The notes below the pieces were generated by a model that saw only the letters and a program-made list of their open reading frames with translations, had not been told where the DNA came from and did no database searches. This document shows, one piece after another, positions 41,598-49,734 of a stretch of 64,000 bases of DNA; the stretch's first letter is position 1, and each line of letters begins with the position of its first letter. A program made the position numbers and the translations under genes. The DNA comes from Actinocorallia populi (GTDB lineage Bacteria > Actinomycetota > Actinomycetes > Streptosporangiales > Streptosporangiaceae): contig NZ_PVZV01000001.1 of the NCBI RefSeq assembly GCF_002995495.1, forward strand, positions 992,001-1,056,000, given 5' to 3'.

Positions 41598-42740
41598 ATG
41601 GGACTGCGGTCGCGGCTCACGTCGTACGGGCGCCCGGCGATCGAGGCGGCGCTGCCGCTCGCCATCGCCGTGAGCACGGCGTCCAGTGACATCGACGCGG
41701 CCCGGGCGGGCGGCTACAACCTGGCGTACTTCGACTGGGACCCGTCGCCCGGCATCGCGATCCCGTTCGGCCTGCTGGTCGGCGCCGCCGTCTGGGGCAG
41801 AAGGCGCCGACCGGTGCTGTTCGTGGTGCTGGCGCTGGCCGCCTGGGTCGTCCTCTCCGCGTTCGTCGCCCTCATGCTCGCGCAGTACACCCTGGCGGAG
41901 CGGACCGCCTCACGGCCGAAGATCGCCGTCAGCACGTTCGTCGGCGCCGTCGTCGTGGCCATCCCGCTCTGGCGGGTGGGCGGCCCCGACGCCGCCGTCC
42001 CGCCCGCCGCGGCGATCTGCCTCGCCCCGGCGCTGCTCGGCCTGTACGTCGGCACCCGGCGCGAGCTGATCGCCAGGGTCCGCGAGCGCGCCGAACGGGC
42101 CGAACGCGAGCAGCACCGGCGCGTCCTGCAGGCGCGCAGCGACGAACGCGCCCAGATCGCCCGGGACATGCACGACGTCGTCACGCACCGGGTGGCGTTG
42201 ATGGTGCTGCACGCCACGGCCCTGGAGGCGGCGCAGGGCCGGGACGCCGTCGAGATCGGCGCGCGGATCGGCGCCATCGGACGCGAGGCGCTGGGCGAGC
42301 TCCGCTCCCTGGTGGAGGTCCTGCGCACCGGTGACGTCGCGCTCGTCCCGCAACCGGGCCTGGCCGATCTGGAGGACCTGGTCGCGGCGTCCCGCCGCAC
42401 CGGAACGCCGGTGGAGTTCGAGATGGTCGACGCCTCCCGCGGCGAGCGCGTTCCCGTCCTGGTCGAGCACGCCGTCTACCGGGTCGTCCAGGAGGCGCTG
42501 AGCAACGCGCACAAGCACGCCGCCGGCGCGAGGACGCGGGTCCGGGTCGAACGGGTCCCCGGCGCCCTCCGGCTCTCGGTGACCAACGGCCGGGGCCGCT
42601 CCGGCGCCCCCGGCCTGCCGGGCGGCGGGCACGGGCTGCTCGGCATCGCCGAGCGGATCAGGCTCATCGGCGGCGAGCTGACCGCGCGCCCCGTGCCGGG
42701 CGGGGGCTTCGAGATCAGAGCCGAGGTGCCGCTGGGATGA
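41598..42740 (+). CDS. NarL-type sensor histidine kinase
   Basis: A 380-residue protein with an N-terminal block of about five membrane helices (residues 10-155), a basic coiled linker (RERAERAEREQHRR), the HisKA_3 box with acceptor His in QIARDMHDVVTHRV, and a C-terminal HATPase domain with GGGHGLLGIAERIRL. It overlaps the response-regulator gene by 4 bp. The lack of an extracellular domain suggests membrane-state sensing. Confidence 0.92.
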   Translation: MGLRSRLTSYGRPAIEAALPLAIAVSTASSDIDAARAGGYNLAYFDWDPSPGIAIPFGLLVGAAVWGRRRRPVLFVVLALAAWVVLSAFVALMLAQYTLAERTASRPKIAVSTFVGAVVVAIPLWRVGGPDAAVPPAAAICLAPALLGLYVGTRRELIARVRERAERAEREQHRRVLQARSDERAQIARDMHDVVTHRVALMVLHATALEAAQGRDAVEIGARIGAIGREALGELRSLVEVLRTGDVALVPQPGLADLEDLVAASRRTGTPVEFEMVDASRGERVPVLVEHAVYRVVQEALSNAHKHAAGARTRVRVERVPGALRLSVTNGRGRSGAPGLPGGGHGLLGIAERIRLIGGELTARPVPGGGFEIRAEVPLG

Positions 42741-43387
42741 TCCGCGTCCTGATCGCCGACGACGAGTGGATGGTCCGCGCCATGTTGCGCACCATCATGG
42801 AGACCGAGCCCGACATCACCGTGGTCGGTGAGGCGACCGACGGCGAGGCGGCGCTGCGCGAGGCCCGGTCCCGGAACCCGGACGTGATCCTGATGGACAT
42901 CCGCATGCCGCGGACCGACGGGCTGACCGCCACCGAACGCCTCGCCCGCCTTCCCGAGGCGCCGCGCGTCGTCGTGCTCACCACGTTCGATCTGGACGAG
43001 TACGTCCGGGCCGCGCTGTGCCACGGAGCGGCGGGCTTCCTGCTGAAGGACGCCTCGGCCCAGGAGATGATCACCGCGGTGCGCAGCGCGGCGCGCGGCG
43101 ACGCGGTGCTCTCGCCCAGGGTGACCCGTCGCCTGCTGAGCCGCGTCACCCGCGAGGACGCGGTGCGCGCCGAGGCCGAGCGGCGCCTCGCCGTGCTCAC
43201 CGCCAAGGAACGCGAGGTCCTGGTCGCCGTCGGCGGGGGGCTGACCAACGCCGACATCGCCGCCGCGCTCCACATGAGCGAGGCCACGGTGAAGACCCAT
43301 GTCGGCCGCATCCTCGCCAAGCTCTCCCTCGCCAACCGGGTCCAGGCCGCCATCCTGGCCCACCAGGCCGGACTGCTCTGCCCCTGA
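42737..43387 (+). CDS. NarL/LuxR-family response regulator
   Basis: A 216-residue protein with a receiver domain (acidic pair D8/D9, phospho-acceptor D54, K104) and a C-terminal LuxR helix-turn-helix (LTAKEREVLVAVGGGLTNAD, then SEATVKTHVGRILAKL). It is translationally coupled to the kinase. A likely target is its own region or the divergent operon. Confidence 0.93.
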   Translation: MIRVLIADDEWMVRAMLRTIMETEPDITVVGEATDGEAALREARSRNPDVILMDIRMPRTDGLTATERLARLPEAPRVVVLTTFDLDEYVRAALCHGAAGFLLKDASAQEMITAVRSAARGDAVLSPRVTRRLLSRVTREDAVRAEAERRLAVLTAKEREVLVAVGGGLTNADIAAALHMSEATVKTHVGRILAKLSLANRVQAAILAHQAGLLCP

Positions 43388-43412
43388 GCCGCCCGGCCGG
43401 GCGCGGGGCGGC

Positions 43413-44093
43413 TCAGAGGTTCGCCAAGTCCGCGGCCCGGAAGCCCGCGGGGGTGCGGATGCTCTCGGGGGGAAGGGTGTTGGGGGCCAGGAGGAGGCCG
43501 CCGATGGCGTCGAGGACGAAGCGGCTCAGGCTCTCCCAGGTGGCGTGGGCGTTGCGGCCTTCGGACAGTTCGAGTTCGAATCCGGCGCTGATCCGAAAGA
43601 GCAGCGGGCGCACCAGGCGCCAGCGCATCCACATGATCTCCGGGGGGATGTCCGCCGCCGTCCGCGCCACGGCCCGGACCGCCGGGCCGGTGTGCGGGCC
43701 GGCGAGTTCGGGGAGGACCTGCTCCTCCAGCGCGGGATCGGCCAATGCCTGGGTGACGAAGCGCGAGTAGTAGGTGGGCGGGCCCAGGCGGTCCAGGTGG
43801 ATGAGGGTGGGCAGCAGCACGCAGGCGAGGTGCTCGCGCGGGTCGGACGAGCCGGCGGCCTCCTGCGCCATCGCGCGGCCGATCTCGTCGGTGTGCCTGC
43901 GGTGCTCCCGGATGATCTCCAGGACGAGGCCGAGCTTCGTGCCGAAGTGGTAGGCGACGGCCGAGTGGTTGGCCGCGCCCGCCTCCTCGGCGATCCGGCG
44001 GGCGGAGACCCCGGGGCCGTGCAGGGCGATCAGGCGCTCGCCCGTCGCCAGCAGCTGCTCGCGGGTGGATGCCTTCTCCGTCATGGCCGCCAT
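43413..44093 (-). CDS. TetR-family regulator of the tandem membrane-protein genes
   Basis: A 226-residue protein with a TetR helix-turn-helix (REQLLATGERLIALHG, then SARRIAEEAGAANHSAVAYHF). It diverges from two paralogous membrane-protein genes with two operator-like dyads between them. It likely represses both directions. Confidence 0.9.
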   Translation of the reverse strand: MAAMTEKASTREQLLATGERLIALHGPGVSARRIAEEAGAANHSAVAYHFGTKLGLVLEIIREHRRHTDEIGRAMAQEAAGSSDPREHLACVLLPTLIHLDRLGPPTYYSRFVTQALADPALEEQVLPELAGPHTGPAVRAVARTAADIPPEIMWMRWRLVRPLLFRISAGFELELSEGRNAHATWESLSRFVLDAIGGLLLAPNTLPPESIRTPAGFRAADLANL

Positions 44094-44141
44094 CCTCCCA
44101 TCTGTGAGAACCGTCTCTCCGGCGCGGCTGCGGCCCGAGTG

Positions 44142-44159
44142 TTAAGTCAGATGGCTTAA
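44142..44159. promoter_or_regulatory. Operator 1 of a twin pair
   Basis: TTAAGTC-AGAT-GGCTTAA is an 18-bp dyad with one mismatch between arms. It shares its sequence pattern with the site at 44174-44191, 32 bp away (about three turns). It lies in the TetR/membrane-protein intergenic region. Confidence 0.7.
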
Positions 44160-44173
44160 TCTTATACCCATAT

Positions 44174-44191
44174 TTAAGTCGATTGACTTAA
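44174..44191. promoter_or_regulatory. Operator 2 of a twin pair
   Basis: TTAAGTC-GATT-GACTTAA is a perfect 7-bp inverted repeat with a 4-bp spacer, the consensus form of the site at 44142. It ends 32 bp upstream of the membrane-protein ATG, so binding here would block its promoter. Confidence 0.75.
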
Positions 44192-44223
44192 GCGACGTCC
44201 GTGACGCGAGGGAGACCGATCTG

Positions 44224-45330
44224 ATGCAGGCGACGGACACCGTCCCCGCCGAGGGGGAGCAGGAGGCGGGCCCGGCGGGGCGGCGCCAGCCCCCCAAAGC
44301 GGTCATGTACTTCTTCATCGGGCTCATCCCGTTCATCCTGGTGATGATGCTCGTCACCGTTTACACCTCGGCGATGCACCAGCCCACGCCCCGCGACCTG
44401 CCCGTCGCGGTGATCGGCACCGGGCAGCAGGCGACCGGGCTCGCCGGTCAGCTCAACGCCGCCGAGGGATCGCCGGTCGAGGTCCGCACCGTCGGCAGCG
44501 TGTCCGAGGCGCGGAGCCTCCTGGAGAGCCGGGAGATCGGCGCGGCCTTCCAACTGCCGTCCACGCCCGAAGGCGCCGCCACGCTCTACACCGCGCAGGC
44601 CGCCGGCATGGGCCAGGCGTCGATGGCACAGGCGGTCTTCACCGGGATCGCCGCCCGGCAGAACCTGCCGGTGGACCACCGCGAGATCGCGCCGCTGCCG
44701 CCCGAGGACGGCATGGGCGTCTCCGCCATGATGATCGTCACCGGCTGGATCCTGGCCGGGTACATGATCGTCACCATGGTCGTCCAGGGCGCCCCCGAGC
44801 TGTTCACCCTGCGGCGGATGCCGGTGTACCTCGGGGCCTGGGCCGCGCTGATGAGTTTCATGGTGTGGCTGATCGCCGACCCGGTCGTCGGGGCGGTGGG
44901 CGGTCACGCCTGGGAGATGCTCGCGCTCGGCTGGGCGACGATCTTCGCGGTCGGGCTGGCGCAGAGCTTCATCGCCCGCCTGGTCGGCGGGCTCGGCTCC
45001 GTCCTCGGCGTGTTCGTCCTCATGTACCTGGGTGTCCCGGCCTCCAACCTGGGCCTGCCGGTGAAGGCGATGCCCGCCTTCTTCGAGTGGCTGCACGGCG
45101 TCCTGCCGACGCCCGCCGCCGGAGAGGCGCTGCGCGCCGTCCTGTACTTCGGCGGCGACGGGGTGAGCGGGCACCTGCTGGTCCTCGCGCTGTGGGGCGC
45201 GGTCTCCGTCGCGGGCTCCGTGGCCCTGGACTCGGCGCGCAACCGGCGCAAGCCCGCACCCGGTCCGGGCGAAGGCGACAAGGCGGTCGCGGACGAGCCC
45301 GCCGCTCCGGCCATGCCCGTCCCGGCCTGA
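44224..45330 (+). CDS. ABC-2/DUF3533-like membrane protein, copy 1
   Basis: A 368-residue protein. After a short cytoplasmic tail comes helix 1 (about 28-50), an extracytoplasmic domain (about 55-165: HQPTPRDLPVAVIGTG, then EIAPLPPEDGMGVS), and about five further helices ending with a WLHGVLPTPAAGEALR segment. The layout is that of YhgE/Pip and DUF3533 ABC-2-type permeases. There is no ATPase nearby. It is probably regulated by the TetR at 43413. It is a paralogue of the next gene. Confidence 0.75.
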   Translation: MQATDTVPAEGEQEAGPAGRRQPPKAVMYFFIGLIPFILVMMLVTVYTSAMHQPTPRDLPVAVIGTGQQATGLAGQLNAAEGSPVEVRTVGSVSEARSLLESREIGAAFQLPSTPEGAATLYTAQAAGMGQASMAQAVFTGIAARQNLPVDHREIAPLPPEDGMGVSAMMIVTGWILAGYMIVTMVVQGAPELFTLRRMPVYLGAWAALMSFMVWLIADPVVGAVGGHAWEMLALGWATIFAVGLAQSFIARLVGGLGSVLGVFVLMYLGVPASNLGLPVKAMPAFFEWLHGVLPTPAAGEALRAVLYFGGDGVSGHLLVLALWGAVSVAGSVALDSARNRRKPAPGPGEGDKAVADEPAAPAMPVPA

Positions 45331-45386
45331 CCCGCACCCGTATACCCCGTACCGAGCTTCCCCGTCTTCTTCCCCAGAGGTTTCGC

Positions 45387-46478
45387 ATGTCCTCCACCAG
45401 CGGCCAGCATGCCGCCGTCTCCCGGAAGGGCGCATCGCCCGCCGCCAGGTATGTCCTGGTCGGGCTGTTCCCGTTCCTCATGGTCGTGATGATGGTCGGC
45501 GTCATGCTGACGGCCATGCACCAGCCCGAACCCCACCGGATGCCGCTCGCCGTCGTCGCCTCGACCGCCGCCGAGGCCGAGCTCACCACCTCCCGGCTGG
45601 CCGAAGCGACCGGCGAGGCCTTCGACCTGCGCACCGTCGGCACCGAGGCCGAGGCCAGGGACCTGGTCCTGGAACGCGAGGTGGCCGGCGCCTACGCGGG
45701 GCCGTCCGTGCGCGGCAGGGGCCAGGCCGTCGTCTACGTCGCGGGCGCTGCGGGCGCGAGCCAGTCGCAGACCATCACCGGCGTCCTCACCGGCTTCACC
45801 GCCCCGCAGGGCGTCACGCTCCGCACCGAGGACATCGCCCCGCTGCCCCCCGCCGACGGCGCCGGCATCTCCACGCTCTACCTGACCCTCGGCTGGATCC
45901 TCTCCGGCGCGATCTTCGTCCTGGTCATCGGGGCCGCGGCGCCCCAGCTGATGCGGCCGCGCACCTTCGCGGCGGTCGCCGCGGGCTGGGCGGTGTTCAT
46001 GGGCTTCGCCGTCTGGCTGGCGGTCGGGCCGGTCATCGGCGCGATCGACGGGCACGCCGAGCTCATCGGCGTCGGCGCCCTGGCCTCCTTCACCGGCGCC
46101 CTGGTCACGGCCTTCTTCGCCCGCCTGCTCGCCCCGCTCGCGGTGAACCCGGCACTCGCCCAGATCGCGGGCGTCCCGGCGATCGGCCTCCTGGTCATCC
46201 TGGGCGTCCCGTCCAGCGGCGGCGCGGTCTCGATCTGGATGGAGCCCTCGTTCTTCCAGTGGCTGCACGGCGTCCTGCCGATGCCCGCCGTCCTGGAGAC
46301 CGCCCGCTCCATCCTCTACTTCGACGCCCGCACCCTGGGCGGCCACATGACCGTCCTGCTGGTCTGGCTCGTCGCGGCCCTGATCCTCAACTTCGTCCCC
46401 CTCAGCGGAAAGACCCCCGCCGAGCCCTCATCGGAAGGGGAGGGACTCCCGTCCCGGCCCGCCCCCGTCCCCGCCTGA
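45387..46478 (+). CDS. ABC-2/DUF3533-like membrane protein, copy 2
   Basis: A 363-residue protein with the same architecture as its upstream neighbour: helix 1 (about 20-42), extracytoplasmic domain (HQPEPHRMPLAVVAST, then DIAPLPPADGAGIS), and a C-terminal helix block with QWLHGVLPMPAVLETAR. Shared motifs at the same relative positions show tandem duplication followed by divergence. The pair may form a heterodimeric export or integrity module. The ATG lies 56 bp after the first gene. Confidence 0.75.
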   Translation: MSSTSGQHAAVSRKGASPAARYVLVGLFPFLMVVMMVGVMLTAMHQPEPHRMPLAVVASTAAEAELTTSRLAEATGEAFDLRTVGTEAEARDLVLEREVAGAYAGPSVRGRGQAVVYVAGAAGASQSQTITGVLTGFTAPQGVTLRTEDIAPLPPADGAGISTLYLTLGWILSGAIFVLVIGAAAPQLMRPRTFAAVAAGWAVFMGFAVWLAVGPVIGAIDGHAELIGVGALASFTGALVTAFFARLLAPLAVNPALAQIAGVPAIGLLVILGVPSSGGAVSIWMEPSFFQWLHGVLPMPAVLETARSILYFDARTLGGHMTVLLVWLVAALILNFVPLSGKTPAEPSSEGEGLPSRPAPVPA

Positions 46479-46497
46479 CGGCGGCCGCACCACGGGG

Positions 46498-47958
46498 CTA
46501 CGGGTGGGAGACGCAGGTGGTGCCGTTCGCCCGGACGTCGGGCTCGGCGGGATGGCGCCAGCGGCATACGGCCGTGAGGTCGGTCGTCTTCGAACCGTTG
46601 CCCCGGCAGGTGAGAGTCCCGTTGTAGTAGAAGTACAGGGAGTAACCCTGGGACGTGCAGTACCGGGCCATGTCCGGCCCGGTGACGGTGCCGAGCGTCC
46701 TCGGATCCGACGGAGGGGGCTGGCTCGACGGGGAGGGCGGCCTCGGGGGGCTCGGCTTCTCGGTGGCCGGCGGCCTCGTGCCGCTGGGCCTGGGCGCGTC
46801 GTCCGGATCCCGGGGGCTGTTCCGGTTCTTCGGGGTCCTGGACGTACGGGGGGTCTGCGTGGGGGAGGGCATCGCGACGGCCTGCTGCCCCTCGGAGACG
46901 GTGGGATCCGGCGGCGGGAGGACCTTGCCGGAGAGGTCCCGCGGCGTCTCGGCGGGCTTCTCCGTTCGAAGGGCCGGGACGGCGGAGAAGACGGCTGCGA
47001 CGAGCGCCAGCACGCCCAGTGCGGCGGCTCCGAGCCGGAGACGCCGCCCGCACTTCTCCGGGGACGCGGGTTCTGGCCCGTCGGGCCGCTCCGGCCCGTC
47101 GTCGCGGGTTTCGGGAGGCGGGCCGCCACCGGTGTGCCAGACGGGCGCCGGGAGGGCGCGAAGGCGGTCGCCGACCTCGACGGCGGTGGGGCGCAGGGCG
47201 GGGTCCTTCTCCAGGCAGGCGCGGATGATCGACTCCAGCCGGCCGTCCATGCCGTCCAGGTCCGGTTCGCCGTGGAGGATCGTGTACATGACGGCGGAGA
47301 CCGACGCGCCGCCGAAGGCGTTCCTGCCCGTGGCGGCGTAGGCCATGGTCGCGCCCCAGGCGAACAGGTCGGCCTCCGGGCCGGACCCGTCCCCCCGGAG
47401 GTGCTCGGGCGCCGTGTAGCCGGGCGTCCCCACGGCCTGGCTGCCGGTGAGCGACTGGCTGAGATCCAGGGCACGGGCGATCCCGAAGTCGATCACCACC
47501 GGGCCGTCCGGGCCGAGTATCACGTTGCCCGGCTTGAAGTCGCGGTGGACCACACCGGCCCGGTGGATCGCGGCCAGCGCCGTCACGGTGTTGAGGGCCA
47601 GCCGTTCGAGTGCCGCCCCGCCGCGGACGCCGGTGTCGCGCACCGAGGCCAGCAGGGACGGGCCGTCGACGAATTCGCTGACGATGTAGGGCTGCTCGTT
47701 CAGGACGCCGCTGCCGAGCACCTGGGCCGTGCAGAACGGCGCCACCCGCTTGGCGAGCTCCACCTCGTCCAGGAAGCGGGCGCGGGCGCCGTCGTCGGTG
47801 ATCAGGTGCGCGTGCAGGAGCTTGACCGCCGCGCGCCGGCCGCTCTCGTCGGCGCCGAGGTAGACGGTGCCCTGGCCGCCGGCCCCGAGCCGGCCTTCGA
47901 TCAGGTAGGGGCCCACGCTCGCCGGGTCCGTCGGCAGGAGCGGTGACGGTTCGCCCAC
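46498..47958 (-). CDS. Receptor-type serine/threonine protein kinase
   Basis: A 486-residue PknB-like kinase. The kinase domain (about 18-275) has the Gly-loop GAGGQG, K46, catalytic D140 in HRDFKPGN and D157 of DFG. One membrane helix lies near 310-330. The extracellular part is a Pro/Ser/Thr-rich linker followed by a compact C-terminal module with three Cys (ARYCTSQGY, TLTCRGNG, AVCRW) and a fourth near the end (TTCVSH), suggesting two disulfides. It carries no PASTA repeats. The ligand of the module is unknown. Confidence 0.92.
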   Translation of the reverse strand: MGEPSPLLPTDPASVGPYLIEGRLGAGGQGTVYLGADESGRRAAVKLLHAHLITDDGARARFLDEVELAKRVAPFCTAQVLGSGVLNEQPYIVSEFVDGPSLLASVRDTGVRGGAALERLALNTVTALAAIHRAGVVHRDFKPGNVILGPDGPVVIDFGIARALDLSQSLTGSQAVGTPGYTAPEHLRGDGSGPEADLFAWGATMAYAATGRNAFGGASVSAVMYTILHGEPDLDGMDGRLESIIRACLEKDPALRPTAVEVGDRLRALPAPVWHTGGGPPPETRDDGPERPDGPEPASPEKCGRRLRLGAAALGVLALVAAVFSAVPALRTEKPAETPRDLSGKVLPPPDPTVSEGQQAVAMPSPTQTPRTSRTPKNRNSPRDPDDAPRPSGTRPPATEKPSPPRPPSPSSQPPPSDPRTLGTVTGPDMARYCTSQGYSLYFYYNGTLTCRGNGSKTTDLTAVCRWRHPAEPDVRANGTTCVSHP

Positions 47959-48018
47959 GCGCCCTCCAGAGGTTCTGAGCGCAATGATCCTATCCGCAGC
48001 CCGTGTCGTCGCGGCGCC

Positions 48019-49734
48019 TCATCCCCGCCCCGCCGGCGTCGTGGAAACGTCCCAGAAACCGGCGTAGCGGCCGCCGCGGCGCAGCAGCTCGTCGTGGCCG
48101 CCCTCCTCCACGATCCGGCCGCCGTCCAGGAAGACGATGCGGTCGGCACGCCGGACGGTCCGCAGCCGGTGCGCGACCATCACCACCGTGCGGCCCGCCA
48201 TCAGGCGCTCGACACCCTCCTGTACGGCCGCCTCGTTCACCGGGTCCAGCGCGGAGGTCACCTCGTCCAGCAGCACGACGGGCGCGTTCTTCAGCAGCGC
48301 CCGCGCGATCGAGACGCGCTGGCGCTCGCCGCCCGACAGCAGCGCGCCACCCTCACCGACGTGCGCCGCCCAGCCGCCGGGCAGCCGTTCGACCACCTCG
48401 TCCAGCCGTGCCGCGGCCGCCGCCGCCCTTACCTCGGCCTCGTCGGCGTCGGGGCGGCCCAGGCGCACGTTCTCCTCGATCGTGCCGTCGAAGAGGTAGA
48501 CGTCCTGGAAGACGATCGCGATCCGCGACATCAGCGCCTCGGTGCTGATGTCGCGCACGTCCACGCCGCCCACGCGGACCGCGCCCCCGTCCACGTCGTG
48601 GAACCGCGCGAGCAGCTGCAGCAGGGTGCTCTTGCCCGCGCCCGACGGTCCGACGACGGCGAGCCGCTGCCCCTCCGGAACGGACAGCGACAGGTCGTCG
48701 ATCACCGTGCGGCCGCTCTGCCGGAAGGTGACGGACGCGAACTCCACACCGTGGCCCTGCGGCCGGACCGGCTCGGAAGGCTCCGGCAGCGGCTCGGTGC
48801 GCAGCAGGGCGTCGAGCCTCATCAGCTCGGAACGGGCACCGCGGAGCCGGCCACCGAGGTCCGAGAGCGACAGCATCGGGTCGGCGCAGCGGGCGGCGAG
48901 CACCAGGATCGCCAGGAGCTCGGCCACTCCGATGTTCCCGCCGAGCGCCAGATGGGCGCCCAGGGCCAGCATCGCGGTGAACGTCGCCTGCACGGTGAGG
49001 GCCAGGCCCAGCACGCCGGGCAGCGCCGCCAGCGTGGAGCGGCGGGACGCGCGCCGCAGTTCGCGCAGCGAGTCGTCGAGCGTCTGGAACCGTTCGGCGG
49101 TGCGGCCTCCGGCCCGCAGCACCGGCTGGGCCTGGAGGTACTCGATGACACGCCCGGTCGCCTCGTGCCCGCGTTCGTGGCGCTCCGCGTCGGTGGCCTC
49201 CATCGCGCGCCCCGCCCTGGCCTGGACCACCGCCACGAGCGGCACGGCGACCAGCGCGGCCAGCCCCATCCGCCAGTCGAAGGCGAGCAGCACGCCGACG
49301 ATCACCAGAGGCGTCACACAGGCGGAGATGAACGGCGCCAGGAGATGCGCGATCACGCCCATCGCCTGCAGGACGCCACCGGAGGCCAGGGCGGACACCT
49401 CCCCGACCCTCCCGCCGCCGTACCAGCCGAGAGGCAACCGGGCCAGGTGGTCGCCGAGGCGGTGGTACATGCCGTGCAGCAGTGTGGTCCCGGCGTGGAA
49501 ACCGGACCGGTCGCTGACGTAGCGCAGCACCGCGTAGCCCGCGACCACCGCGCCGAACGCGGCCAGCCACGGCCAGGCGTCCGCGGGCGTGCTCCCGAAC
49601 AGCTCCCGCAGCACGGGAAAGAGCAGCGCGCAGGACAGGCCCTCGACCACCGCGGTGACCGTCATCAGGGCCACGGTGCGCCGCACCGGCGGGGCGTACT
49701 CGTGTCCCAGCACGCGCAGCAGCATGCGGATCAT
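48019..49734 (-). CDS. ABC exporter half-transporter (ATPase fused to permease), second of a pair
   Basis: A 571-residue type-I exporter half: six membrane helices (about 15-300) and an ATPase domain with Walker A GPSGAGKST, signature LSGGERQRVSIARALL and Walker B VVLLDEVTSAL. Its start overlaps the stop of the partner half-transporter by 4 bp, so the two probably form a heterodimer. The pair resembles IrtAB/YbtPQ-type siderophore or peptide exporters/importers. Confidence 0.9.
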   Translation of the reverse strand: MIRMLLRVLGHEYAPPVRRTVALMTVTAVVEGLSCALLFPVLRELFGSTPADAWPWLAAFGAVVAGYAVLRYVSDRSGFHAGTTLLHGMYHRLGDHLARLPLGWYGGGRVGEVSALASGGVLQAMGVIAHLLAPFISACVTPLVIVGVLLAFDWRMGLAALVAVPLVAVVQARAGRAMEATDAERHERGHEATGRVIEYLQAQPVLRAGGRTAERFQTLDDSLRELRRASRRSTLAALPGVLGLALTVQATFTAMLALGAHLALGGNIGVAELLAILVLAARCADPMLSLSDLGGRLRGARSELMRLDALLRTEPLPEPSEPVRPQGHGVEFASVTFRQSGRTVIDDLSLSVPEGQRLAVVGPSGAGKSTLLQLLARFHDVDGGAVRVGGVDVRDISTEALMSRIAIVFQDVYLFDGTIEENVRLGRPDADEAEVRAAAAAARLDEVVERLPGGWAAHVGEGGALLSGGERQRVSIARALLKNAPVVLLDEVTSALDPVNEAAVQEGVERLMAGRTVVMVAHRLRTVRRADRIVFLDGGRIVEEGGHDELLRRGGRYAGFWDVSTTPAGRG

